Below are positions 13,644-21,029 of a stretch of DNA of 25,896 bases, one piece after another. Every line of letters begins with the position of its first letter. The first letter of the stretch is position 1. Origin of the DNA: Oribacterium sp. (GTDB lineage: Bacteria > Bacillota_A > Clostridia > Lachnospirales > Lachnospiraceae); NCBI GenBank assembly GCA_017940955.1, contig JAGAXP010000271.1, positions 1-25,896 of the forward strand, in the 5' to 3' direction. The position numbers were made by a program, and so were the translations under genes. The notes below the pieces were generated by a model. The model did no database searches. It was not told the DNA's origin and saw only the letters and a list, made by a program, of their open reading frames with translations.

Positions 13644-14399
13644 ATGCTTGAATTACAAAATGTCTCCTTCCAGGTAGATACGGAAGGGCAGGACAAGGAA
13701 ATCATCAGAGACATCTCTTTAACGATCCCTGATGATAAGCTGGTTGTCATAACAGGACCAAACGGAGGAGGAAAGTCCACACTTGCGAGACTTATAGCAG
13801 GTATAGAAAAACCCACCTCCGGAAAGATCCTTTTCAACGGTGAGGACATAACTGACATGTCCATCACAGACAGAGCAAAAAAGGGAATCGGCTTCGCCTT
13901 CCAGCAGCCCGTAAAATTCAAAGGCATACAGGTTTTTGACCTGATCAGACTTGCTACCGGAAAGAATATCTCCATTGCAAACGCCTGCAATTACCTTTCA
14001 GAGGTTGGCCTTTGTGCAAGAGATTACATCAACCGCGAGGTTAACAGCAGCCTCTCCGGCGGAGAATTAAAGCGTATAGAAATCGCAACGGTTCTTGCCA
14101 AAGCATCAAAGCTCTCTGTTTTCGATGAGCCTGAGGCCGGAATCGACCTCTGGAGCTTCCAGAATCTCATAGAGGTATTCCAGCGCATGAGAAAGAACAT
14201 CCGGGAAAGCTCCATCCTCATCATTTCTCACCAGGAGAGAATCCTCAATATCGCAGATGAGATCATAGTTATAAGAGACGGTAATGTTGTTAAGCGCGGC
14301 ACTAAGGATGAGGTGCTTCCTGAGCTTATGGGTACAACCTCAGCCGTTCCTGCCTGCAAGACTATCGAAAAGGTAATGGGAGGTGAGAAGGATGCTTAA
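13644..14399 (+). CDS. sufC: Fe-S assembly ATPase SufC (SmsC-type)
   Basis: A 251-residue ABC-type ATPase without membrane segments. Walker A is GPNGGGKST (38-46), the Q-loop is FQQP (about 86-89), the signature is SLSGGELKR (136-144), Walker B is LSVFDEPEAGID with Asp161 and Glu162, and the switch histidine is His196 in ISHQ. The FDEPEAGID form and the GELKR signature are typical of SufC rather than transport ATPases. SufC dimerises and drives shape changes in its SufB/SufD-like partner during Fe-S cluster assembly. The next gene, a short SufB, overlaps its end by eight bases, so they are translationally coupled. No sufD, sufS or sufU is present here. This matches the two-gene SUF-like minimal (SMS) arrangement. 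Confidence 0.9.
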   Translation: MLELQNVSFQVDTEGQDKEIIRDISLTIPDDKLVVITGPNGGGKSTLARLIAGIEKPTSGKILFNGEDITDMSITDRAKKGIGFAFQQPVKFKGIQVFDLIRLATGKNISIANACNYLSEVGLCARDYINREVNSSLSGGELKRIEIATVLAKASKLSVFDEPEAGIDLWSFQNLIEVFQRMRKNIRESSILIISHQERILNIADEIIVIRDGNVVKRGTKDEVLPELMGTTSAVPACKTIEKVMGGEKDA

Positions 14400-15318
14400 G
14401 CTTGACGAAATTCAGAAGAGACTCCTTAAGGAGGTTGCCGATCTCCACAAGGTGCCGGAAGGTGCCTACAACATCCGTTCAAACGGAACTTCCGCAGGAC
14501 GTGTTTCCACCGAAAATATCGAGATCACACCAAGGGAAGACGGACAGGGTCTGACCATACGCATTAAGCCAGGCACAAAGAACGAGAGCGTTCATATCCC
14601 TGTTGTCATGACCCAGACAGGACTTAAGGAAATAGTATACAATGACTTCTACATCGGAGAAGATGCCGATGTAACCATCGTTGCCGGCTGCGGGATCGAT
14701 AACTGCGGCTCCCAGGATTCACAGCATGATGGTATCCACCGTTTTTACGTAGGAAAGAATGCTCACATCCGTTACGTTGAGAAGCACTACGGTTCCGGCA
14801 CAGGAAGCGGAAAAAGGATCCTTAATCCCGGCACCGAGGTTTATCAGGAGGAGGGCAGCTCCGTAGAGATGGAGATGGTTCAGATCAAGGGTGTGGATGA
14901 TACAAACCGTACCACAACCGCCGAGCTTGCCGCAGGAGCAAAGCTTGTGGTGAGGGAGCGTCTCATGACCCATGGCGGCCAGAAGGCCATCAGCTCCTAT
15001 GTGGTAAATCTGAACGGCGAAGGTGCCAGCGCCGATGTTGTTTCCAGATCCGTAGCAAGAGATGATTCCTACCAGAAATTTGATGCGAAGCTTGTGGGTA
15101 ATGCTGCCTGCTCCGGTCACACAGAATGTGATTCCATCATCATGGACAGAGGTAAGATCCTTGCTGTTCCTGCTCTTGAGGCCAATGATCTCGACGCAGC
15201 ACTTGTGCATGAAGCCGCCATCGGAAAGATCGCGGGAGATCAGATCATCAAGCTGATGACTCTCGGTCTCACAGAAGCCGAAGCGGAAGAGCAGATCATC
15301 AACGGATTCCTGAAGTAA
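14392..15318 (+). CDS. sufB: Short SufB/SmsB Fe-S scaffold protein
   Basis: A 308-residue protein of the SufB/SufD beta-helix family, much shorter than the usual 450-490 residue SufB because the N-terminal region is missing. The C-terminal block GHTECDSIIM, PALEAND then HEAAIGKIAGDQI aligns with the SufB core (..CDSLL...P...VEHEA..SKI..DQ). Cys246 would be the counterpart of the catalytic SufB Cys, with His273 and Glu263 nearby. Extra candidate ligands are Cys100 and Cys105 in AGCGIDNCGS, His112, His116 and Cys240. ATG 14392 follows GGGAGGTG at ideal spacing; an in-frame GTG at 14383 lies within that site. It would form a scaffold complex with SufC. The overlap of eight bases and shared direction support this. 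A REP palindrome follows. Confidence 0.87.
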   Translation: MLKLDEIQKRLLKEVADLHKVPEGAYNIRSNGTSAGRVSTENIEITPREDGQGLTIRIKPGTKNESVHIPVVMTQTGLKEIVYNDFYIGEDADVTIVAGCGIDNCGSQDSQHDGIHRFYVGKNAHIRYVEKHYGSGTGSGKRILNPGTEVYQEEGSSVEMEMVQIKGVDDTNRTTTAELAAGAKLVVRERLMTHGGQKAISSYVVNLNGEGASADVVSRSVARDDSYQKFDAKLVGNAACSGHTECDSIIMDRGKILAVPALEANDLDAALVHEAAIGKIAGDQIIKLMTLGLTEAEAEEQIINGFLK

Positions 15319-15348
15319 AACTGATCAATAAAGTTGAATCAAACTGAG

Positions 15349-15390
15349 CCATCGGGGACGGTTCTCACCGGCGAGAACCGTCCCCGATGG
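15349..15390. repeat. Perfect REP palindrome, GGGGACGGTTCTC family
   Basis: The 18-nt arms CCATCGGGGACGGTTCTC (15349-15366) and GAGAACCGTCCCCGATGG (15373-15390) are exactly complementary around ACCGGC. Degraded or half copies occur at 4722, 6013 and 10235, and a small scrap at 13441. It lies 30 bases after the sufB stop codon and may stabilise or end its mRNA. Confidence 0.85.
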
Positions 15391-15403
15391 GTTAAAATCC
15401 TAA

Positions 15404-15442
15404 AGCCGGCGGGCAAACCATTTTAATGGTTGCCCACCGGCT
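15404..15442 (-). terminator. Long hairpin between the sufB and Cache-GGDEF genes
   Basis: AGCCGGCGGGCAA plus CCATT (15404-15421) pairs with AATGGTTGCCCACCGGCT (15425-15442) with one mismatch and one bulge. It ends 14 bases past the stop codon of the minus-strand diguanylate cyclase and, with the REP palindrome beside it, separates two convergent genes. T-runs are poor on both strands. Confidence 0.65.
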
Positions 15443-15456
15443 CCTTCATATCAGCA

Positions 15457-16899
15457 TTATTCTTTCATATACACAACACACTGTGCTTTTCCGTTTTCCT
15501 TGGCTTTATATACCGCTGTATCAGCATTATCAAAGCAGTTCTTTATGGTGTCATGAGGTTGAATGTCAGCAATGCCGCAGCTGAAGGATACGGTCTGCTT
15601 AGTTTCCCTGGCCCTTATGGATTCCTGTATGCCATTCATTATCTTCAGTGCTTCACCTGAATCCCTGAAGATTACCCCGGCAAATTCATCTCCGCCCCAT
15701 CTTGCTACACGTCCCTCGGTTCCGATACCGTTTTTCAATTCATCAGCCACCATATGCAGCACTGTATTTCCGTACAGATGACCGTAGGTGTCATTAAAAG
15801 ACTTGAAATTGTCTATATCCAGAACAAAAAATGATGCTTTGGACTTTTTAAACCAGGATTTGGAATGTCTTTCAAAGTCATCCTTGAAGATTTTATTATT
15901 TTGAAGTCCGGTTACATCATCCGTATTGAGACTGATCGCTGTCATCCTCTGAAGCTTTATGAGTAATGTAAAGCTTATGATTACATATATGATCAGTATG
16001 ATCATCATAAAAGCGATGCGCTGAGCGGATTTATTTAAAAATCCCCGAATGGTCTCTGTAGTATCTTTTTTAACTACAATGTTCCATTTCATTTCATCAT
16101 TCTTTTTGACGCAATAGCAGTTATTTTCTTTTGTGAAGCGTCTTCCTTCTTCAGGAACTTCACCTACTATATAATCCTTGGTAACACCCATCTTTTCCAC
16201 GGCATCGGCCACATTCATAAAAGCCCCGTTACTGTCAAAAAAAGAGGAAAGGGCATTACCCGAATTGACAACACATATATCTACACCCAGTCGCCCCGTC
16301 AGATCATCTATAAAATCCTGAAACCCTTTTATCTCTCTGCCCGATCCCACAACTCCAAGGGTTTTCCCTTCCGAGTCCTTAACGAGACAGTTCACAAAGA
16401 TAGTTACGTTATAATCATTTACCTCATCTCGGTCAACCTGTATATCATAGTCACTTTTGAGATTAAGAAAATTAAAATACCATACATCAAAATCAGACGC
16501 CGGAGAGACAGTCCTGTTGAGGCCTCCGTCATAGTAATAATTCCAGGTTTTGTCTGAAACAAAAAAAACCACATCGTAATCGTACTTTTCCTTGTAATTC
16601 TTAAGATAACGGTACAGCACCTGGTGATGTGCCGAATCAACATCATTTGTTTCTTCCATACACCATTCCTTAAGGAAAAGATCATTGGCCATCATCTCGC
16701 CAGCGACACGCTGTGATAATGAAAAATTCGTGATCTGGGCATTGATGTCTACGGCAGCCATTTCAGCATCATTCTGTGCCTGTTTAAAAGCCAGTTCCTT
16801 AAAATAGGCATACTCATTGGTCTGGATACCTAAAAAAACCGCAAGGGCCATAAAAATTATAATTAAATTGGCTATCAGATAAGCATTTTTATTCTTCAT
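15457..16899 (-). CDS. Membrane diguanylate cyclase with extracellular Cache-type sensor
   Basis: A 480-residue protein with a transmembrane helix at about 8-25, an extracellular region from about 30 to 290, a second helix at about 295-317, and a cytoplasmic GGDEF domain. The outer region has Cache-like features (FVSDKTWNYYYDGG, WYFNFLN..SDYDIQVD, GVVGSGREIKGFQDFI). The GGDEF domain opens with NTDDVTGLQNNKIF and has the intact motif RWGGDEF at about 400-406. The RxxD inhibitory site is absent (GTEG at that position). It should make c-di-GMP from GTP in response to an external small ligand. It has an AAGGA ribosome site and faces the FIST-GGDEF gene across a shared 237-base control region. The ligand is unknown. 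Confidence 0.9.
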   Translation of the reverse strand: MKNKNAYLIANLIIIFMALAVFLGIQTNEYAYFKELAFKQAQNDAEMAAVDINAQITNFSLSQRVAGEMMANDLFLKEWCMEETNDVDSAHHQVLYRYLKNYKEKYDYDVVFFVSDKTWNYYYDGGLNRTVSPASDFDVWYFNFLNLKSDYDIQVDRDEVNDYNVTIFVNCLVKDSEGKTLGVVGSGREIKGFQDFIDDLTGRLGVDICVVNSGNALSSFFDSNGAFMNVADAVEKMGVTKDYIVGEVPEEGRRFTKENNCYCVKKNDEMKWNIVVKKDTTETIRGFLNKSAQRIAFMMIILIIYVIISFTLLIKLQRMTAISLNTDDVTGLQNNKIFKDDFERHSKSWFKKSKASFFVLDIDNFKSFNDTYGHLYGNTVLHMVADELKNGIGTEGRVARWGGDEFAGVIFRDSGEALKIMNGIQESIRARETKQTVSFSCGIADIQPHDTIKNCFDNADTAVYKAKENGKAQCVVYMKE

Positions 16900-17136
16900 A
16901 CATGTCCTTCATAAAAGCATCAAACCGCTTTTCTACATATATCATCGTAAGAAAACCTCAAAATAATAAGTCCGAAAACCGGTGTTTTCGAAATCACCTC
17001 TTGTTTTAAACTGATAAAAACCAGAAACCTGTCGATAAATACCATATAAATCTTTTATTCACAAAACCTTCTGCAGCTTTTTAAGTGATATAAAAGCTGT
17101 TTTATTGATACAGGAATAACCAAAAGGAGACTATGA
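16900..17136. promoter_or_regulatory. Shared control region of two divergent diguanylate cyclase genes
   Basis: Two clear dyads are present. CGAAAAC-CGGT-GTTTTCG (16973-16990) is a tight palindrome suited to a DNA-binding protein. CAGCTTTT (17074-17081) and AAAAGCTG (17092-17099) are complementary ten bases apart, close to the FIST-GGDEF start. AAGGAG at 17124-17129 is the ribosome site for ATG 17137; an ATG at 17133 is out of frame. No convincing -35/-10 pair was found. Confidence 0.45.
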
Positions 17137-18912
17137 ATGAAACAGTTTCAAGTTACATTTCAAAAACCGGAAGACTCCGTGGAAGCCTTACATAAATTAA
17201 GAGAACAAACCGGTCCGGGGCAGGAAGATCATTTACTTTTTCAGCTTTTCAGCAGATCTCTGGAAAGATATGCCATCGAGTATGTTTGTAAGAAGCTGGA
17301 AAATGAATTCCCCGGTGCCGCCTATGTCGGTTGTTCAACGGCAGGGAGCATCATTGAGGGGGATCTGAGTACAGATACTTATGCTCTGGTTTGCACCCTA
17401 TTTGAATCACCTACAGCAAAAGTGGATGTAAAACAGTATCGTCTGGATATGGAAAGTGTTGACGGTGTTATGCCAAAGGTTGTCAGCTTTGCCAATGAGA
17501 ACAGCTGGGTTAAAGCCATACTTTTTTATACTACGGTATGGAAAACTTCCATGACAAAGCTGTGCACCGGTCTTGATGAAGTAAGATCTGACGTCCGCAT
17601 CATGGGCGGCGGAGCTTTCAATGCTGCCCTGGATTCCTTCTCCTCCTATGTACTTTCGAATGGCGGAAATGCTACTGATCATAGTATAGTATTTGTTTTT
17701 ATAGGCGGAGATGATCTGGTTGTGAACAGCAGATATATCAGTGGCTGGAAACCCCTTGGCAAATATATGGATATTACGAAAGCAATGGGTAATGTCCTTC
17801 AGGAGATCGATGGTGTCAGTGCATTCAACATTTACCACCGCTACCTGAAAATCGAAAATGACGATACCTTTTTGTACAATACCCTTGAATTTCCGTACAT
17901 CATCAAGAGAAACGGAATCGACATCCTCCGTCACCCTCAGCAATGTCTGAAGGACGGTTCTCTTGTCATGGCTTCTGATGTGGAGAATACTTCAAAGATA
18001 AGACTTGCTTATGGAGATCCTGTAACCATCATGGAATCCATATATCAGAATATCCGGGAAATACAAAAGGAAGACCCTGATGTCATCATGATCTTTTCCT
18101 GTGCAGGAAGAAAAGCCTTCTGGGGAGACAATGAGATAGGAAATGAAACTAAAGCCTTTGAGACTATAGCTCCTTCATCGGGTTTCTATACCATAAGTGA
18201 ATTCCTGAGAACGGATGACAACGTAAACCAGCACAATCTTACTCTGGTCATCGCTACCCTGAAGGAAATGATCCCCGGAAGAGAGCACCGGAAAAAAACC
18301 GCCTGTGAGGAGCTTCATGGCAATAAGAGACTTTCAACTGTTGAACGTCTTGCAAACTTTATAGAACAGGCTACAAGTGAACTTGAAACCGCCAACGAAC
18401 AGCTATCAGACATGAATCAGAAGCTCAGTAATATGGCTATTACCGACGGACTGACACAGCTGCTTAATCGTGGCGAGATCCAGAGGAGGATAACTAAAGC
18501 TGCTGAGTCAGATTCTTATGAAACTATTTCACTTGTCATGATGGATATCGATAATTTCAAAAAGGTTAATGATAACTTCGGACATAATGAAGGCGATTAT
18601 GTAATCCGTACCCTGGCAGATGTAATGAAGAAACAAACCTCTGAAATAGCAGATGCTTCGGCAGGACGATGGGGTGGTGAAGAATTCATGATCCTGCTTC
18701 CCGGAATGGGTAAGGAAAAAGCATTTGAAATTGCCGAGGCCATACGAAAGTCCTTTTCTGACGTCACATTTCCACTGGCCGGAAACTGTACCATCAGTCT
18801 GGGTGTGGCCGAAAGGCAGAATCGTGAATCCGGAGACAGCTTTGCTTCCCATGCGGATCAGGCGCTCTATGAAGCAAAAAATACAGGCAAAAACAAAACT
18901 GTGATTTATTAA
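17137..18912 (+). CDS. FIST-domain diguanylate cyclase
   Basis: A 591-residue cytoplasmic protein with no membrane segments. Residues about 25-205 form a FIST_N domain (AYVGCSTAGSIIEGDLS, then VRIMGGGAFN). Residues about 215-365 form FIST_C (FNIYHRYLKI, RLAYGDPVTI, IMIFSCAGRKAFWG). A coiled-coil-like linker lies at about 400-435 (ANFIEQATSELETANEQLSD). The C-terminal domain is GGDEF, opening with AITDGLTQLLNRGEI and carrying GRWGGEEF at about 510-517. The GGEEF form is active-type; no RxxD inhibitory site is seen. FIST domains are predicted intracellular sensors of small ligands such as amino acids. Thus this enzyme likely makes c-di-GMP in response to a cytoplasmic metabolite, complementing the divergent membrane cyclase. 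The domain calls are firm; the ligand is unknown. Confidence 0.92.
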   Translation: MKQFQVTFQKPEDSVEALHKLREQTGPGQEDHLLFQLFSRSLERYAIEYVCKKLENEFPGAAYVGCSTAGSIIEGDLSTDTYALVCTLFESPTAKVDVKQYRLDMESVDGVMPKVVSFANENSWVKAILFYTTVWKTSMTKLCTGLDEVRSDVRIMGGGAFNAALDSFSSYVLSNGGNATDHSIVFVFIGGDDLVVNSRYISGWKPLGKYMDITKAMGNVLQEIDGVSAFNIYHRYLKIENDDTFLYNTLEFPYIIKRNGIDILRHPQQCLKDGSLVMASDVENTSKIRLAYGDPVTIMESIYQNIREIQKEDPDVIMIFSCAGRKAFWGDNEIGNETKAFETIAPSSGFYTISEFLRTDDNVNQHNLTLVIATLKEMIPGREHRKKTACEELHGNKRLSTVERLANFIEQATSELETANEQLSDMNQKLSNMAITDGLTQLLNRGEIQRRITKAAESDSYETISLVMMDIDNFKKVNDNFGHNEGDYVIRTLADVMKKQTSEIADASAGRWGGEEFMILLPGMGKEKAFEIAEAIRKSFSDVTFPLAGNCTISLGVAERQNRESGDSFASHADQALYEAKNTGKNKTVIY

Positions 18913-18933
18913 TGATTGTATAACTCTTTTTCC

Positions 18934-18979
18934 AATATCGGATAGGTCGGTGCTTCACCGCCTGTCCGATATTATTTCT
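18934..18979 (+). terminator. Terminator-like hairpin after the FIST-GGDEF gene
   Basis: AATATCGGATAGG (18934-18946) pairs with CCTGTCCGATATT (18961-18973) with one G-U pair. The inner CGGT/ACCG extends the structure, and ATTTCT follows. The T-run is short, so strength is moderate. Confidence 0.75.
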
Positions 18980-19072
18980 AATCATAATATTTAGCCGGGA
19001 TACTTTATCTGAAATGCGTCTCTTATCAACAAGAAGAATAGCCCCTATTACCAAAAAGAATATAGGACGCAA

Positions 19073-19102
19073 TTGACATGTCCTTTATTCAGAGCGTATA
19101 AT
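19073..19102 (+). promoter_or_regulatory. Consensus sigma-A promoter of the citrate synthase gene
   Basis: A perfect TTGACA (19073-19078) and a perfect TATAAT (19097-19102) are separated by 18 bases. Transcription should start near 19109, giving a leader of about 130 bases. It is the best promoter in the window. Confidence 0.85.
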
Positions 19103-19113
19103 TTGCATTATAT

Positions 19114-19140
19114 TAAAAGACATATTAAAAATGTCTTTTA
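19114..19140. promoter_or_regulatory. Dyad at the start of the citrate synthase leader
   Basis: TAAAAGACAT (19114-19123) and ATGTCTTTTA (19131-19140) are perfect complements around ATTAAAA. The dyad lies about +5 to +32 from the predicted start site, where a bound repressor would block escape of RNA polymerase; as RNA it would be a 10-bp stem. With a promoter this strong, control by this site is likely, but no binding factor is identified. Confidence 0.6.
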
Positions 19141-19236
19141 TATAACGACTTGAATCTATGACTACAGGTGTTGTGTCAGCCCTTTGGAAAACAAATCTTT
19201 AGCGGCCGGCATTTCCACAAGGGGAAGGGGAACAAT

Positions 19237-20625
19237 ATGAGTAACACTTTATTTACAAAAGAGACAACAGAAGCCATAAGGACTTTATATTTTGATGACA
19301 GCATCCTGGCACGCTTCTTTGGAAAATCCTCAAACTACACGGATATTCCGGGTGAACTTTACGGAACCTATAATGTAAAAAAAGGTCTCAGGAATGAAGA
19401 TGGCACCGGCGTTCTCGTAGGACTTACCAGAGTTTCAGACGTAGTCGGCTACGTTAAAGACAAAGACGGAAAGGTTTCTCCCTGTGACGGAGATCTGTTA
19501 TACAGAGGCTACAGTATAAACGACCTTATCAATAACCGTCAGGGAAACTTTGGTTTTGAAGAAACCTGCTTCCTCCTGCTTTTCGGTTTTCTTCCTGACG
19601 AAAAGCAGCTCAGTAATTTCAAAGGCTGTTTGTCCGACAGATATTCTCTTCCTGACAATTTCCTTATAAACGAAATACTCAGTTCACCATCACTTAATCT
19701 GATGAATCGTCTTCAGACCCTTACACTTCAGCTCTACAACTACGACGATTCTCCTGATGATACTGATGTTTACGAGACCTTGAGAAAAGGTTTGAACCTC
19801 ATTGCGAAGCTCCCGACTCTTGCCTGCTATGCATATCAGTCAAAGCTTCACAAGGTTTACCATAATTCTCTCATCATCCATAACCCTAATGTAAATTATT
19901 CCATTGCCGAAAACATCCTTCATATGCTTCGCCCCGATGGAAAGTTTACAGACAAGGAAGCCAATCTCCTGGATGCCCTGCTGGTTATCCATGCGGACCA
20001 CGGCGGAGGAAACAACTCCACCTTCACAAACGTAGTGGTAGGTTCAACCGGTACCGATCTTTATTCGGCTATCTGTGCAAGCCTCGGCTCATTAAAGGGT
20101 CCCAAGCACGGCGGTGCCAATATCTCCGTATCCAGGATGATGGAAGAGGTGATCTCTGTCACAGGCTTCACAAATGATAAATCAAAGATCCGTAAGGTTG
20201 TCACAGATCTCATCGATGGCAAGCTTTACGACCATTCGGGGCTTATCTACGGCTTTGGACATGCGGTATATACATTATCAGATCCCCGTGCGGAAATCCT
20301 CCGCAGCCTCTGTCACAATCTTGCCTCTGAAAAGGGACTGATGCCAACCTTCAATTTCTATAAGCTTTTTGAGGATACCGTTCACGAAGTCATATCAGAG
20401 AAAAAGAAGAAGCCGTTACCGACCAATGTTGACTTCTACTCAGGTCTTGCCTACAGCATGCTGGGAATACCCGATGAACTCTATACACCGCTTTTTGCAA
20501 TAGCACGTGTTGCAGGCTGGGTATCTCACAATATGGAAAACAAGCTTTACGACGGACGTATCATGCGCCCTGCCACGAAATATGTAGGCGAATTAAAAGA
20601 ATATAAAACGATAGATAAAAGGTAA
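19237..20625 (+). CDS. gltA: Citrate synthase
   Basis: A 462-residue enzyme condensing acetyl-CoA and oxaloacetate to citrate and CoA. The catalytic triad is His255 in HADHGGGNNST, His291 in GPKHGGAN and Asp349 in FGHAVYTLSDPRA. SDVVGYVKDKDGKVSPCDGD with LLYRGYSINDL is the usual N-terminal beta region. The GHAVY form (Ala rather than the Arg of E. coli GltA) and the length near 460 fit the branch common in Clostridia. ATG 19237 follows an AAGGGGAAGGGG stretch; the frame is open upstream to 19168, but that part is in the leader. It is monocistronic, with its own promoter, start-proximal dyad and terminators. No aconitase or isocitrate dehydrogenase gene is beside it. A 2-methylcitrate synthase activity cannot be excluded. 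Confidence 0.93.
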   Translation: MSNTLFTKETTEAIRTLYFDDSILARFFGKSSNYTDIPGELYGTYNVKKGLRNEDGTGVLVGLTRVSDVVGYVKDKDGKVSPCDGDLLYRGYSINDLINNRQGNFGFEETCFLLLFGFLPDEKQLSNFKGCLSDRYSLPDNFLINEILSSPSLNLMNRLQTLTLQLYNYDDSPDDTDVYETLRKGLNLIAKLPTLACYAYQSKLHKVYHNSLIIHNPNVNYSIAENILHMLRPDGKFTDKEANLLDALLVIHADHGGGNNSTFTNVVVGSTGTDLYSAICASLGSLKGPKHGGANISVSRMMEEVISVTGFTNDKSKIRKVVTDLIDGKLYDHSGLIYGFGHAVYTLSDPRAEILRSLCHNLASEKGLMPTFNFYKLFEDTVHEVISEKKKKPLPTNVDFYSGLAYSMLGIPDELYTPLFAIARVAGWVSHNMENKLYDGRIMRPATKYVGELKEYKTIDKR

Positions 20626-20742
20626 TCGAGCAGGGGGAAGGCACCCCTTCTCGATGTCACGCTGGCCTTCAAATGAATATAAATATTCGCTTGAAGGCCA
20701 TATCTCGCAAATTAAAGGAGCCGGAGGATTTTCCTCCGGCTC
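20625..20742 (+). terminator. Three consecutive hairpins after citrate synthase
   Basis: ATCGAGCAGGGG (20625-20636) pairs with CCCCTTCTCGAT (20644-20655), one mismatch. TGGCCTTCAA (20663-20672) pairs with TTGAAGGCCA (20691-20700), and inside it GAATAT pairs with ATATTC. GAGCCGGAGGA (20718-20728) pairs with TCCTCCGGCTC (20732-20742). None has a long T-run. The series is longer than a normal terminator and may be a structured 3' end or a small RNA. Confidence 0.6.
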
Positions 20743-21029
20743 TTCCCTGTTCATGGGTAACAGTTAAGACCTTGGAGCCGGTAGAGGAGTCAGTGGCTCA
20801 TTCCGCTCCTAAGACTCTGTCCAAAGGCTCCTGCAGCTGATCTGTAACGCTCCTGCAAAGACTGAACTATTAAAAATAGTGACACATTTGTGAGAAAAAT
20901 GTGCTATTATAGTATCAGAAATAATTTTTGTAAGTAACCGGTGCGGAAAAAGTTTTTTTGTTACGTGCGCAATGAAGATAACTAAGCTCAACGATAAATT
21001 TTACACAGAATATCACGGAGCTGAAAAAT
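20743..21029. other. Leader region of the GGDEF-EAL gene, no gene seen
   Basis: A GTAACAGTT repeat half copy lies at 20757-20768. GAGCC/GGCTC-type short repeats follow to about 20830. CACATTT (20883-20889) and AAATGTG (20897-20903) form a dyad, next to an AT-rich TATTATAGT that may be part of a promoter. A T7 run is at 20953-20959. The ribosome site GGAG at 21017-21020 serves ATG 21030. No c-di-GMP riboswitch motif was found. Confidence 0.4.

Noticed and set aside
14719..15210. 163-codon minus-strand reading frame within the SufB gene
   Set aside because: It is the antisense shadow of a clear SufB-family protein, with no recognisable motif.
17407..17943. 178-codon minus-strand reading frame within the FIST-GGDEF gene
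   Set aside because: It is antisense to conserved FIST sequence and has no start context.
20743..21029. c-di-GMP riboswitch before the GGDEF-EAL gene
   Set aside because: None of the conserved GEMM-I elements were found; only simple dyads are present.
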